Below the pieces are notes generated by a model, which saw only the letters and a list, made by a program, of their open reading frames with translations, was not told the DNA's origin and made no database searches. From Myxococcales bacterium (lineage in GTDB: Bacteria > Myxococcota > Polyangia > Nannocystales > Nannocystaceae): 64,000 nucleotides of DNA. The first letter of the stretch is position 1. Every line of letters starts with the position of its first letter. The stretch is taken from contig JAEUJW010000077.1 in the NCBI GenBank assembly GCA_016793465.1, forward strand, positions 62,001 to 126,000, written 5' to 3'. Below are positions 19,967 through 28,559 of the stretch, one piece after another. The translations under genes were made by a program, and so were the position numbers.

Positions 19967-20100
19967 GGCGGCGCGCCTGCGATGCCGCGCCGATCGCCGC
20001 GAGCGGGCTGGAGCGGTGGCGCAGATCGCGACAGCGGGTGGAGCGGCGCGCGGCGAGATACCGCTTGCGGCGTGGACGGGGGCGGCGCATCGTCGGCCTG

Positions 20101-22002
20101 ATGGGCTCGCTCGTGCTCGGCGACATCTCCGAGGACGTCTGGTCGGCGTACCAGGCGCGCGCCGGCGGGGTGCGGGCGCCGGGGCCGCTGCTGGCGGCGT
20201 GGGAGCGCAGCCGGCGGCTGGGGGCGTCGCCCTCGGGGGTGACGGGGGACGACGGGCTGCTGCGCGGCGAGGCCTTGCGGGCGCGGGCGGAGCGGGTCGA
20301 GCTGTTGCGGGTGGTCGGGGCGGCGGGGCTCGACCGGGCGGCGGGCGAGCTGGCGGCCCGCGACCACGTGCTCTTGCTGGCGGACGCGGACGGCGTGGTG
20401 GTCGGGGTCTCGGGCGGTGGCGGGTTCGCGGACGAGGCGCGGCGGGTGCGGCTGATCGAGGGCGCGTGCTGGTCGGAGGCGGCGCGGGGGACCAACGCGA
20501 TCGGCACGGCGGCGGCCGAGGGTCGGCCGGTGACGGTGGTCGGGCGGGCCCACTACGCGCGCAGCTACCACGGGCTGGTGTGCGTGGCGGCGCCGGTCCG
20601 CGACTTCGACGGCGAGGTGCGGGCGGTGCTCGACGCGACGTCGGTGGCGACGCGGGCGGACCCGGAGGTCGCGCGGGCGGTGTGCGCGGGGGCCTCGGCG
20701 CTCGAGCGGCTGCTGCGGCTCGAGGCCTACGCGGAGGCGGGGGCGGGCGTGCTGCAGACGCTGTCGCGGGCGCTCGAGCGGGTCCAGGGGGCGACGCTGC
20801 TGGTCGAGTCGCCGGGGCGGGTGGCGCGGGTCAGCAGCGGGGCGCGCGGGCTGCTCGGCGAGCGCGGGGAGCGCTGCGAGGCGTGGCTGGGGGCGAGCTG
20901 GGCGGGGCTGGTCGCGGAGGGGCTGCGGCCGACGAGCGCGGGGCTCCGCGGGGTCAACGGCGGGCGAGCGCTGCGCCTGCGGGTCGAGCCGATCGTGGCG
21001 CCGCGCGGGGTGCTGGCGGTGGTCGTGTACGTCGAGCCGGAGGCGCGGGCGGTCGCGCGGCCGGTGCGGGCGCCGGCGGACGCGTTCGCGGGGATCTTCT
21101 GCGCCGACGCGACGGTGCGGGCGCAGCTCGAGTGGGCGCGCAAGCTGGCGGCGAGCGCTGTGCCGGTGATGCTGCTGGCGGAGACCGGGGCCGGCAAGGA
21201 GCTGGTGGCCCGCGCGGTGCACGAGGCGAGCCCGCGGGCGAGCGGGCCGTTCGTGGCGGTCAACTGCGGGGCGATCGCCCCGTCGCTGCTCGAGAGCGAA
21301 CTGTTCGGCCACGCGGCGGGGGCGTTCACCGGGGCGAGCCGGCGCGGGCACGCGGGGCTGATCGAGGCGGCCTCCGGCGGCACGCTGTTCCTCGACGAGG
21401 TGGCCGAGATGCCGCCGGCGATGCAGGCGACGCTGCTGCGGGTGCTCGAGGACGGCGGGCACCGCCGCGTCGGCGAGACCGTGGTGCGCCGCGCCGACGT
21501 GCGGCTGGTGTGCGCGACGTGCCGCGACCTGCCGGCGCTGGTCGCGAGCGGCGGGTTCCGCCAGGACCTCTATTATCGGCTGCGCGGCGGGGTGGTCCGG
21601 CTGGCGCCGCTGCGCGGGCGCACCGACGTGGTGGCGCTCGCGGGCCACCTGCTCGGCAAGCTGGCGGCGCAGGCGGGGCGGGCGGCGCCGCGGCTGGCGG
21701 CCGGGGCGGCGGCGCGGCTGCAGGCCCACGCGTGGCCGGGCAACGTGCGCGAGCTGCGGGCGTGCCTCGACGTGGCGCTGGTGATCGCCGGCGACGCGGA
21801 GGTGCTGGAGGCCGAGCACCTGCCGCCGGAGCTCGACGCGGGGCCGCCGGCGCCGGTGGCCCCGCTGGCCGAATTGGCGTCGCGGGCCATCGGGGCGGCG
21901 CTGCGCGAGGCGGGCGGCAACGTCAGCGCGGCGGCCCGCAGCCTCGGTGTGGCCCGCAGCACGCTGTACCGCCGCAGGCGCCGCGAGGGGGCGACGGACT
22001 GA
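20101..22002 (+). CDS. sigma-54-dependent transcriptional activator, AcoR-like
   Basis: A 633-residue protein from ATG 20101; the frame is open upstream but Arg-rich and not conserved-looking. The N-terminal part (~40-210) is a GAF-like sensor ([40 protein letters not shown]), typical of acetoin/alcohol regulators. The central AAA+ domain (~335-560) has Walker A AETGAGKE, the sigma-54-contact loop GAFTGA and FLDEVAEMP. The Fis-type helix-turn-helix ([21 protein letters not shown]) closes the protein. It is divergent from exaC, whose -24/-12 promoter it very likely activates. Confidence 0.92.
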   Translation: MGSLVLGDISEDVWSAYQARAGGVRAPGPLLAAWERSRRLGASPSGVTGDDGLLRGEALRARAERVELLRVVGAAGLDRAAGELAARDHVLLLADADGVVVGVSGGGGFADEARRVRLIEGACWSEAARGTNAIGTAAAEGRPVTVVGRAHYARSYHGLVCVAAPVRDFDGEVRAVLDATSVATRADPEVARAVCAGASALERLLRLEAYAEAGAGVLQTLSRALERVQGATLLVESPGRVARVSSGARGLLGERGERCEAWLGASWAGLVAEGLRPTSAGLRGVNGGRALRLRVEPIVAPRGVLAVVVYVEPEARAVARPVRAPADAFAGIFCADATVRAQLEWARKLAASAVPVMLLAETGAGKELVARAVHEASPRASGPFVAVNCGAIAPSLLESELFGHAAGAFTGASRRGHAGLIEAASGGTLFLDEVAEMPPAMQATLLRVLEDGGHRRVGETVVRRADVRLVCATCRDLPALVASGGFRQDLYYRLRGGVVRLAPLRGRTDVVALAGHLLGKLAAQAGRAAPRLAAGAAARLQAHAWPGNVRELRACLDVALVIAGDAEVLEAEHLPPELDAGPPAPVAPLAELASRAIGAALREAGGNVSAAARSLGVARSTLYRRRRREGATD

Positions 22003-22207
22003 CGACGCTCGCACGCGGAGGGCGGCGCGTGCGTGGCGAGGTCGTGACGGTCCTCCGCGGTCGGCGGCGCGGTATCCCCGGTCCTGCGTGCGGCCGCGGA
22101 CGGCGAGCGGTGCCGACACGGCCCGCGCATGTGCGCGTGCAGAATCGGCGCGTGAGGCCGGCTGTCCCCCGGAGAAACGGCGGAGATAGCGGTGTAGATT
22201 GGGTGCC

Positions 22208-22636
22208 ATGACGTCGGGTCGCCGTGCGCTGTGCCTCGGGTTGCTGGCCGTCGCGTGCGACGTGAAGGTGGGCGGAGAACAGCAGACGAAGCCGCCGGGA
22301 CGACGTTCCTCGGGGTCGAAGCGGCACCGCGGAGGCGCCGCGGGGTACGACGAGGACCCGGCGGTGGTGCAGGCCGCCGTCGAGCTCGAGCGCGAGGCGG
22401 GCATGCACCTGCGGCTGACCGGCGAGGCCGACGGCGCGACGCACGGGCGCACGGCGGCGGCCCTGCGCGAGGCGGTGCTGCGCCGCGGCGGCGGACGGAT
22501 CGCCGCGGAGCGGGTGCACGTGGCGACCGACGGCGGCGGGGCGGTGCAGTTCGAGTTCTATTACCCGCAGGAGTCGACGCCGCCGCCGGAGCTGACGCCG
22601 CCGCCGATGTCGACGTCGACGCCGGACGCGTCGTGA
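22208..22636 (+). CDS. small hypothetical lipoprotein
   Basis: A 142-residue protein. The ATG at 22208 gives a short signal peptide with lipobox LLAVAC. The mature protein has a basic linker (PPGRRSSGSKRHRGG), a helical region (DPAVVQAAVELEREAGMHLRL, GRTAAALREAVLRR), a beta segment ending QFEFYYPQ, and a Pro/Thr-rich tail. No family was recognised. It is the last gene before the AT-richer AbiE locus. Confidence 0.6.
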   Translation: MTSGRRALCLGLLAVACDVKVGGEQQTKPPGRRSSGSKRHRGGAAGYDEDPAVVQAAVELEREAGMHLRLTGEADGATHGRTAAALREAVLRRGGGRIAAERVHVATDGGGAVQFEFYYPQESTPPPELTPPPMSTSTPDAS

Positions 22637-22729
22637 GGCGGAGGTCGGGTTTCTCCGTGCGAACGCGGGGGCGCTGCTGGTCGAGCGCGGCGCTTCGCGG
22701 CGATGGAGACCCGGAGGAGTGAGGTGTTA

Positions 22730-22760
22730 CAAGAAAACTAAGTGTGGTTTAGCTTTCTTG
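22730..22760. promoter_or_regulatory. AbiEi operator, inverted repeat 1
   Basis: A 31-bp interrupted palindrome with 12-nt arms (CAAGAAAACTAA and TTTAGCTTTCTTG-type) carrying one mismatch, separated by about 7 bp. It is nearly identical to the second palindrome 72 bp downstream. Characterised AbiEi antitoxins bind two such repeats upstream of their operon and bend the DNA. Assigning these as the AbiEi sites is an inference from position and symmetry. Confidence 0.7.
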
Positions 22761-22798
22761 CGCGCGATTTTGCGCAGGCTGGATTTTAACCCAAAGTC

Positions 22799-22827
22799 TT
22801 GCAAGAAAGCTAAGCGTCGTTTAGCTT
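22799..22827 (+). promoter_or_regulatory. candidate promoter of the abiE operon
   Basis: TTGCAA (22799-22804) and TAGCTT (22822-22827) are separated by 17 bp, giving a plausible -35/-10 pair. The spacer and -10 lie inside the second inverted repeat, so AbiEi bound there would block RNA polymerase. The -10 match is weak. Transcription would start near 22834, ahead of the preferred GTG at 22858. Confidence 0.4.
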
Positions 22828-22832
22828 TCTTG
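22802..22832. promoter_or_regulatory. AbiEi operator, inverted repeat 2
   Basis: A 31-bp palindrome with perfect 12-nt arms (CAAGAAAGCTAA / TTAGCTTTCTTG) around a 7-bp centre. It lies just ahead of abiEi and overlaps the candidate promoter. Together with the copy at 22730-22760 it forms the expected two-site operator for negative autoregulation. Confidence 0.75.
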
Positions 22833-22857
22833 CGTGGTGGAAGTGCGGGAAGAGCGC

Positions 22858-23418
22858 GTGAAGTGGGACCGTCTCCACGAGTTTTTGGCGGAGCAACAGG
22901 GATGGTTCACGGCTCGGCAGGCCCGCAAGGCCGGCTTCTCCACGGCTCTGTTGGCTCACCATCTTCGGACAGGGCTCGTCGAGCGTTCGGGCCGGGGGCT
23001 GTACCGCTTGTCGCACTATCCCCGCGGGGAGCACGAGGAGCTCGTCGTCGCCTGGCTCTGGTCGGACCAGGCGGGTGTCTTCTCGCATCAGACAGCGCTG
23101 GCGCTGCGTGGCCTGTCGGATGTCATGCCGGCGCAGCTGCATATGACGTTGCCGAGGGCGTGGCCGCGGCGACGTCGAGGGGCTCCGGAGGATGTCGTGC
23201 TTTATTACGCGGACATACCGGTCGAGGAGCGTGGCTGGTTTGGTGTCGTGCCGATCACGAACGTGCGGCGTACTCTCCATGACTGCATGTCGAGCGAGCT
23301 CTCACCGGAGCTGCTCAGGCAGGCCACGCAGCAAGCGCTGCGGCGCGGGCTTGTCGCAAAGGGGGAAGTCGTCGATATAGATGCGGCGCTTCGCCCGTTC
23401 GGAGGGGTCTTCACGTGA
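22858..23418 (+). CDS. abiEi: AbiEi antitoxin (type IV toxin-antitoxin, autorepressor)
   Basis: A 186-residue protein from GTG 22858, with a GGGAAGAG stretch just upstream. Earlier in-frame GTGs (from 22834) would start at the operator edge. The N-terminal winged helix (WDRLHEFLAEQQGWFTARQARKAGFS, LVERSGRGLYRLSHYP) binds DNA. The C-terminal domain (SDQAGVFSHQTALALRGLSDVMP, VTNVRRTLHDC-type) is characteristic of AbiEi. It should repress its own operon at the two palindromes upstream and counter the AbiEii toxin without direct binding. Its stop overlaps the toxin GTG by four bases. Codon use is less GC-rich than in the neighbours, which suggests acquisition by transfer. Confidence 0.9.
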   Translation: MKWDRLHEFLAEQQGWFTARQARKAGFSTALLAHHLRTGLVERSGRGLYRLSHYPRGEHEELVVAWLWSDQAGVFSHQTALALRGLSDVMPAQLHMTLPRAWPRRRRGAPEDVVLYYADIPVEERGWFGVVPITNVRRTLHDCMSSELSPELLRQATQQALRRGLVAKGEVVDIDAALRPFGGVFT

Positions 23419-24320
23419 ATGTCCGCACCTACGCCTCTCCCGAGGCCTTCAAGAAGGCGCTCGAGGAACGCTTGCGGAAGGCGACGACCAGCGGTCCCGC
23501 TTTGAACCGAAGGCGGCAGCTCCTCGTATTCGACCGTTTTCTCGCGCGAGTGACGGCTGTATTCGGCGACGCAGTGATGTTGAAGGGCGGGCTCGTGCTC
23601 GAGATTCGCCTCGAGCGCGCGCGGGCCACCAAGGATGTCGATCTACGCATGACGGGCAGCTCCGAGGAGCTCCTGACGCGGCTCCAGGAGGCCGGAAGAA
23701 CGGACCTGGGAGATTTCATGGCTTTCGAGGTCGGTCCGGATCCCGACCACCCCGAGATCCAGGGCGATGGCGTCCGTTACGACGGTATGCGCTTCAGGGC
23801 GACTTGCTCACTCGCGGACAAGATCTATGGCGAGTCATTCGGCGTCGATGTGGCGTTCGGCGACCCCATCCACGGCGAGTCGGAGCTCATTGGTACGGAG
23901 GATGTGCTTGCATTCGCAGGGATCGCCCCTCCGAGGGTGCGGCTGTATCCGGTCGAGACGCATATCGCCGAGAAGCTGCACGCGTATACGATGCCGCGAT
24001 CCGTCGTCAACTCGCGTGTAAAAGATCTCCCTGACATCGCCCTCCTCGCGACAGTGAGGGCGCTCGAGGCCCGGAGCTTGCGAGCCGCGATCATGCAGAC
24101 CTTCGCGTTCCGTGCGACCCACCCGGTGCCCGAGCGGTTTCCGGATCCGCCTGCGGAGTGGACCGCTCGCTACGCGGCCATGGCGGTGAGGGAGCAGCTC
24201 GCGTGGCCGTCGATCGAAGCCGTGACGACCGCCGCGCGGGTGTTCCTCGAGCCGGTGTTGGCCGGCGAGCGAGAGGCGACCTGGAACCCGGCGACTTCGA
24301 TCTGGGAGGGCAGGTCGTAG
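23415..24320 (+). CDS. abiEii: AbiEii/AbiGii-family nucleotidyltransferase toxin
   Basis: A 301-residue protein starting with GTG in a GTGA overlap with abiEi. It carries the nucleotidyltransferase signature LKGGLVLE...ATKDVDLR (Gly58-Gly59, Asp74 and Asp76) and the downstream HIAEKLHAY ... RVKDLPDIALL motif typical of AbiEii/JHP933 toxins. The family transfers nucleotides (tRNA is the target for characterised members) and causes growth arrest or phage abortive infection. All key residues are present, so the toxin looks functional. Confidence 0.92.
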   Translation: MNVRTYASPEAFKKALEERLRKATTSGPALNRRRQLLVFDRFLARVTAVFGDAVMLKGGLVLEIRLERARATKDVDLRMTGSSEELLTRLQEAGRTDLGDFMAFEVGPDPDHPEIQGDGVRYDGMRFRATCSLADKIYGESFGVDVAFGDPIHGESELIGTEDVLAFAGIAPPRVRLYPVETHIAEKLHAYTMPRSVVNSRVKDLPDIALLATVRALEARSLRAAIMQTFAFRATHPVPERFPDPPAEWTARYAAMAVREQLAWPSIEAVTTAARVFLEPVLAGEREATWNPATSIWEGRS

Positions 24321-24896
24321 TCACGTCCGCGGGCGGCGGGCGGGGGGGCGGGGCGGGGCGCCTGGAGGGGGCTCGAGGGCGGCGCAGGCGGCGTCGACGG
24401 CGAAGGCCTTGATCCTGTCCATCGGCACGTCGGGGAAGCTGATCGTGCAGTCGGACATGCCGCCGATGGCGACGACGGCGCGGACCTGGGCGGCGAGGCC
24501 GGGGTCGGGGCCGAGCAGCAGGGCGATGAGGCGGTGGCGCCAGCCGATCATCTTGTTGGCGAGGTCGGCCATGCCGAGGGTCGCGAGGTCGCGGACCAGC
24601 ATGGTGATGAGCTCGCTGTGGCGGTGCAGCAGGTCGAAGTAGTCGGACAGCAGGGCGCGCAGGTCGGGGCGCGTCGACTCGCGCTCGAGGATGAAGGCGT
24701 CCATGTCGTCGAGCAGCGGCTGGACGATGCAGGCGACCAGCGCCTCGCGCGAGTCGAAGTGGTAGTAGAGCGCGGGCTTGGTGATGCCGAGCTGGGCGGC
24801 GATGTCGCGCAGGCTGGTCTGCTGCACGCCCTTGCGGGCGAACAGCTCGCGCGCGACCGCGAGGATGCGCGCGCGGGTGTCGGTCGGCTTGACCAT
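24321..24896 (-). CDS. TetR family transcriptional regulator
   Basis: A 191-residue repressor. The N-terminal TetR helix-turn-helix is clear (RARILAVARELFARKGVQQTSLRDIAAQLGITKPALYYHFDSREAL). The C-terminal ligand domain is not assignable and ends in a Pro/Arg-rich tail. It is divergent from the FAD monooxygenase at 25002, with two palindromic sites between them, so it probably represses that gene and itself. It meets the AbiEii stop tail to tail with no gap. Confidence 0.92.
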   Translation of the reverse strand: MVKPTDTRARILAVARELFARKGVQQTSLRDIAAQLGITKPALYYHFDSREALVACIVQPLLDDMDAFILERESTRPDLRALLSDYFDLLHRHSELITMLVRDLATLGMADLANKMIGWRHRLIALLLGPDPGLAAQVRAVVAIGGMSDCTISFPDVPMDRIKAFAVDAACAALEPPPGAPPRPPARRPRT

Positions 24897-24916
24897 CCGC
24901 GAAAGTGTACCTCTGA

Positions 24917-24932
24917 CTTACCGGAAAGTAAG
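24917..24932. promoter_or_regulatory. putative TetR operator (site 1)
   Basis: CTTACCGGAAAGTAAG has CTTAC/GTAAG arms and lies 20 bp upstream of the TetR start. It shares the CTTACC half-site with the stronger palindrome at 24971-24990. Confidence 0.6.
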
Positions 24933-24970
24933 CCTTGAAAGTGGTTTGGAGGCATGCTTCTTTGGTTCCG

Positions 24971-24990
24971 TACTTACCTATCGGTAAGTA
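24971..24990. promoter_or_regulatory. putative TetR operator (site 2)
   Basis: TACTTACCTATCGGTAAGTA is a palindrome with perfect 8-nt arms. It abuts the AAGGAGGG ribosome-binding site of the monooxygenase (ATG 25002). A repressor bound here would block its transcription. Confidence 0.75.
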
Positions 24991-25001
24991 AGGAGGGAGC
25001 C

Positions 25002-26249
25002 ATGCAGATCTTGATTTCGGGCGCGAGCATCGCCGGGCCGGTGCTGGCTCACTGGCTGAGGCGGTACGGGTTCGCGGTCACGGTGGTCGAGCGGGCGCCG
25101 GGGCTGCGCAAGACCGGGGGCCACGCGGTCGATCTATTTAAACCGGCGATGGAGGTGGTCGAGCGCATGGGGGTGCAGGCGGAGGTCGTCTCGCGGCGCA
25201 CCGGGACCGAGCGGATGATCTGGTCGCGGCCCGGGCGCAGGCCCATGGAGATCGAGGTGGGCCGGCTGATGCGGGCGTTCTCCGACCGGCACGTGGAGAT
25301 CATGCGCGACGACCTCAGCGAGATCTTCGTCGAGGCGACCAAGCACGACGTCGAGTACCTGTACGGCGACTCGATCGCGGCGCTGAGCGAGGACGCGGGC
25401 GGGGTGACGGTGCGGTTCGAACACGCGGGCACGCGGCGCTACGACCTGGTGATCGGCGCCGACGGGCTGCACTCGAACGTGCGGCGGCTGGTGTTCGGCG
25501 AGGAGGCGGGCTACTCGCACTACATCGGGGCGCACCTGGCGGTGGTGACGGTGCCGAATTACCCCGGGCTGACCGACGAGGCGCTCGTCCACGCCGGCGT
25601 CGGGCGGCTCGCGGGTCTGTACAGCGCGCAGCACTCGGACGCGGCGCGGGCGGTGTTCCTGTGGCGCTGCCCGCCGCTGGGGATCCACCACCGCGACGTG
25701 GCCGGGCAGAAGGCGGCGCTGCGGGCGGCGTTCGCGGACGTGGGCTGGGAGGTGCCGCGGATCTTCGCGGAGCTCGAGCGCGCGCCGGCGTTCTACTTCG
25801 ACGCGATCACGCAGCTTCGCATGGACACGTGGACGCGCGGGCGGGTCGGCCTGGTCGGCGACGCCGGCTACTCGCCGGGGCCGGCGGTCGGCGGGAGCAC
25901 GAGCCTGGCGGTGGTCGGGGCCTACGTCCTCGCGGGCGAGCTGGCGGCGGCCGGCGGCGATCACGTGCGGGGTTTCAAGAATTACGAGGCGGCGATGATC
26001 GACTACGTGCGGCGCAGCCGGGTGTTCGCGCTGCAGGCGGCCAGGCACCTGGTGCCCGCAGGCAGGCTCGGGCTCGGGCTGCAGTCGCTCGTGCTGTGGC
26101 TGCTCTGCCGCGCGCCGCAGCGGGTGGCGCGGGCGATCGCCGGGCTCGGCGAGACGGGGGTCCACGTGCACGACACCTTCGCGCTGAGGCACTACACGGC
26201 GCCCGCGCCCGCGGTCGCGGAGGCCGACGTGACGACGGGCGGGCCGTGA
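25002..26249 (+). CDS. FAD-dependent monooxygenase
   Basis: A 415-residue protein. ATG 25002 has a strong AAGGAGGG site 5-12 nt upstream. The N-terminal FAD-binding loop reads ILISGASIAGPVLAHWLRRYG and the second FAD motif is RVGLVGDAGYSPGPAVGGSTSLA. A DG motif (YDLVIGADGLHSNVRRLV) marks it as a PHBH/TetX-like aromatic or drug hydroxylase. It is divergent from, and likely repressed by, the TetR at 24321-24896, which suggests induction by a small hydrophobic compound. The substrate is unknown. Confidence 0.9.
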   Translation: MQILISGASIAGPVLAHWLRRYGFAVTVVERAPGLRKTGGHAVDLFKPAMEVVERMGVQAEVVSRRTGTERMIWSRPGRRPMEIEVGRLMRAFSDRHVEIMRDDLSEIFVEATKHDVEYLYGDSIAALSEDAGGVTVRFEHAGTRRYDLVIGADGLHSNVRRLVFGEEAGYSHYIGAHLAVVTVPNYPGLTDEALVHAGVGRLAGLYSAQHSDAARAVFLWRCPPLGIHHRDVAGQKAALRAAFADVGWEVPRIFAELERAPAFYFDAITQLRMDTWTRGRVGLVGDAGYSPGPAVGGSTSLAVVGAYVLAGELAAAGGDHVRGFKNYEAAMIDYVRRSRVFALQAARHLVPAGRLGLGLQSLVLWLLCRAPQRVARAIAGLGETGVHVHDTFALRHYTAPAPAVAEADVTTGGP

Positions 26250-26473
26250 ACGCCTCGTGGACCGCGAGCGCGTCGACGAACCACGGCCCGGCGTGCCCGG
26301 GTCGCCGGCCGTGGCGATGCTGCGGCGCTGGGCGTGGGCGGCGGGCGGCCGTTCTTGCCCGAGCCTGGCGGCGTGCAGCGCCTGACGCAGGGCTTGCGGA
26401 GGCGTGGCACGTGTTCCAGTCCAGGCGATCGCGGACTGTTGTGGGCCCGCGGAGTGCTGATACCTTCGCGGTC

Positions 26474-27274
26474 ATGCAGCGGGTGATCGACGCGTTCCAT
26501 GCCCGGCTCGGCGGGAACCTCGACCGTGCGATCCGCACCCTGCGAGCCGCGGGCATCGGGTTCTACGCCCGCTTGCCCGAGGCCGCGGCGCGCGCGGCCG
26601 TGCAGCGGGCGTTCGAGGCGTTCGGGCAGGACTTCGGGCGCGATCCGGCGACGCACTTCAACGGGCTGATGCACGCGATCGGCGAGCAGCGCTCGAGCAT
26701 GGGCGTGTCGATCGGCGAGATCTTGTGGGGCATGAACCACGGGTTCGAGGCGGTGTCGCAGGACTTCGCGGAGTTGTTCGCCGACGACCCCGAGGCCCGC
26801 ATCTACTGGGAGCAGGAGCGCTCGCGGATCTCCTACGCGGGGGCGGCCGGGCTGGCCGACGCCTACACGCTGGCCCGCGAGCGGGTCGTGCGGGCCCAGG
26901 CCGACGAGATATTAAAGCTGTCGACGCGGGTGTTCCGCGTGCACCGCGGGGTGCTGCTGCTGCCGCTGGTCGGGTCGCTGGCGGCCGAGCGCATGCAGCA
27001 GATCACGGCGGCGGCGCTCGACGCCGTGGCGGCCGATCGGGCGCGGGTGGTGCTGATCGACGTCAGCGCGGTGCCGGGGGTCGACGCCGAGGCCGGGGCG
27101 GCGCTGCTGCGCACGGCCCAGGCGGTGCGGCTGCTGGGGGCGGCGCCGCTGCTGATCGGCGTGCACCCGGAGGTGGCGCGCACGATGGTGGCCGGCGGGG
27201 TCGACCTCGGCGCGCTGACGACGCTGGCGGACCTCGAGTCGGGCCTCGAGCACGCGCGCGAGCTGCTCGGTTGA
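26474..27274 (+). CDS. RsbR-like protein with C-terminal STAS domain
   Basis: A 266-residue protein from ATG 26474; the open frame upstream is Arg/Gly-rich and not protein-like. The N-terminal half is helical (IDAFHARLGGNLDRAIRTLRAAG, HFNGLMHAIGEQRSSMGVSIGEIL), like RsbR non-haem globin sensors. The C-terminal ~110 residues are a STAS domain (VHRGVLLLPLVGSLAAERMQQI, ARVVLIDVSAVPGVDAEAGAALLRTAQAVRLLGA). Where RsbR/RsbS proteins carry a phosphorylatable Ser/Thr after VD, this one has Ala. It may therefore be a structural rather than switchable stressosome component. No RsbT-like kinase is nearby. Confidence 0.8.
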   Translation: MQRVIDAFHARLGGNLDRAIRTLRAAGIGFYARLPEAAARAAVQRAFEAFGQDFGRDPATHFNGLMHAIGEQRSSMGVSIGEILWGMNHGFEAVSQDFAELFADDPEARIYWEQERSRISYAGAAGLADAYTLARERVVRAQADEILKLSTRVFRVHRGVLLLPLVGSLAAERMQQITAAALDAVAADRARVVLIDVSAVPGVDAEAGAALLRTAQAVRLLGAAPLLIGVHPEVARTMVAGGVDLGALTTLADLESGLEHARELLG

Positions 27275-27323
27275 CGCGAAGCGCGGGGCCGGCGATCGAG
27301 GCGCGCGGGCTGCCCGGTCGACG

Positions 27324-27603
27324 CGAGTCAGGCGGGGATCGTGCGCGCGAGCCAGGCGTGCGTGGCGGCGTCGGCGAGGCGGGCGAGGGTGATGTCGAAG
27401 CCGTTGAAGCCGTTGAAGCCGTCGGGCCAGACGCGCAGCTCGGCGGGGTTGCCGGGGGCCTGTCGAGTCAGGCGGGGATCGTGCGCGCGAGCCAGGCGTG
27501 CATGGCGGCGTCGGCGAGGCGGGCGAGGGTGATGTCGAAGCCGTTGAAGCCGTGCACGCCGTCGGGCCAGACGCGCAGCTCGGCGGGGTTGCCGGCGGCC
27601 TGC
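27324..27603. repeat. 140-bp tandem duplication covering the 3' end of the esterase gene
   Basis: Copy 1 (27324-27463) and copy 2 (27464-27603) start with the same CGAGTCAGGCGGGGATCGTG and run in parallel for 140 bp with few differences. Copy 2 contains the true stop and last ~45 codons of the esterase on the minus strand; copy 1 lies beyond the stop. In copy 1 the VHGFNGF sequence (which holds the catalytic His) reads FNGFNGF. The unit is not a multiple of three, so copy 1 cannot extend the frame. It is a recent partial duplication scar. Confidence 0.9.
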
Positions 27604-28433
27604 CAGCGGGCGTGCATGAACAGCGAGTCGTCGAGCAGGGGGTCGAGGGTGCCGACGCTGAAGAGCGCGGGCACGAGGCCGCGGAGGTCGGCGTAGAGCG
27701 GGGAGATCGCGGGGTCGCGGCGCTCCTCGAGGCTGCGGCCGGAGGTGAAGGCGCCGCCGAAGTAGTCGATCAGCGGGCGCGAGAGCACGAGGTTGCGCTC
27801 GCCCCACAGGCGCTGGCTCGGCGCGAGCGAGAGGTCGTAGGCGCCGTAGACCAGGTTGGCGGCGGAGAAGCGGCGGGCCAGGTCGCCGCGGTCGCGCAGG
27901 CGCAGCAGGGTGAGCACCGAGAGGTGGGCGCCGGCAGACTCGCCGCCGATCGCGAACACGGGCGGGGCGTCGAGCCGCTGCGCGCCGTGGTCGAGCAGCC
28001 AGCGGGCGGCGTCCTCGCAGTCGTCGGGGCCGGCGGGGAAGGGGTGCTCGGGGGCGAGGCGGTAGTCGACGCTGAGGGCGACGAGGCCGGTGTCGCGGGC
28101 GAGGGCGACGAGCGCGGGGTCCTGCATGTCGGCGGCGCCGAGCATCCAGCCGCCGCCGTGGAGGTGGAGGTAGACGCCGCGGGCGGGGCCGGGCGGGCGG
28201 GCGCAGCGGAGGCGCAGGGGGCCGGCGCGGCCGGGGACCTCGAGGTCCTGCATCTCGGGCAGGAAGGTCGGCGCGGGGAAGGTGCCGCGGCCGGCGCGAC
28301 GCCCCGCGCGGACGACCGCCGGCGGCACGAGGTGGGCCGAGGGGATGGTCGCCAGCATGGCCTCGAGCTTGTCGTTGAAGGCGCGGGTCTCGGCGGCGAC
28401 TTCGGGGGCGACGGGTTCGACGGGCAGGGGCAT
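27468..28433 (-). CDS. alpha/beta hydrolase of the hormone-sensitive-lipase family
   Basis: A 321-residue esterase. It has the HSL oxyanion motif HGGGW (in YLHLHGGGWMLG), VDYRLAPEHPFPA, nucleophile elbow GESAG, an acid in GTLDPLLDDS and the His in GVHGFNGF, so the catalytic triad is complete. It hydrolyses short acyl esters; the natural substrate is unknown. Its last 45 codons are duplicated just downstream. Confidence 0.92.
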   Translation of the reverse strand: MPLPVEPVAPEVAAETRAFNDKLEAMLATIPSAHLVPPAVVRAGRRAGRGTFPAPTFLPEMQDLEVPGRAGPLRLRCARPPGPARGVYLHLHGGGWMLGAADMQDPALVALARDTGLVALSVDYRLAPEHPFPAGPDDCEDAARWLLDHGAQRLDAPPVFAIGGESAGAHLSVLTLLRLRDRGDLARRFSAANLVYGAYDLSLAPSQRLWGERNLVLSRPLIDYFGGAFTSGRSLEERRDPAISPLYADLRGLVPALFSVGTLDPLLDDSLFMHARWQAAGNPAELRVWPDGVHGFNGFDITLARLADAAMHAWLARTIPA

Positions 28434-28559
28434 GACGCGAGTCTAGCGGCTCGCGGCCCCGCGGCGGGCGGGGTTCTTCGGCGCCATGACGGCGATGTCG
28501 TGAGGCGACCGGCCCGCGGACGGCTGCTCGGCGGCCGCGGGATGGGCTATCCCGGGGGC

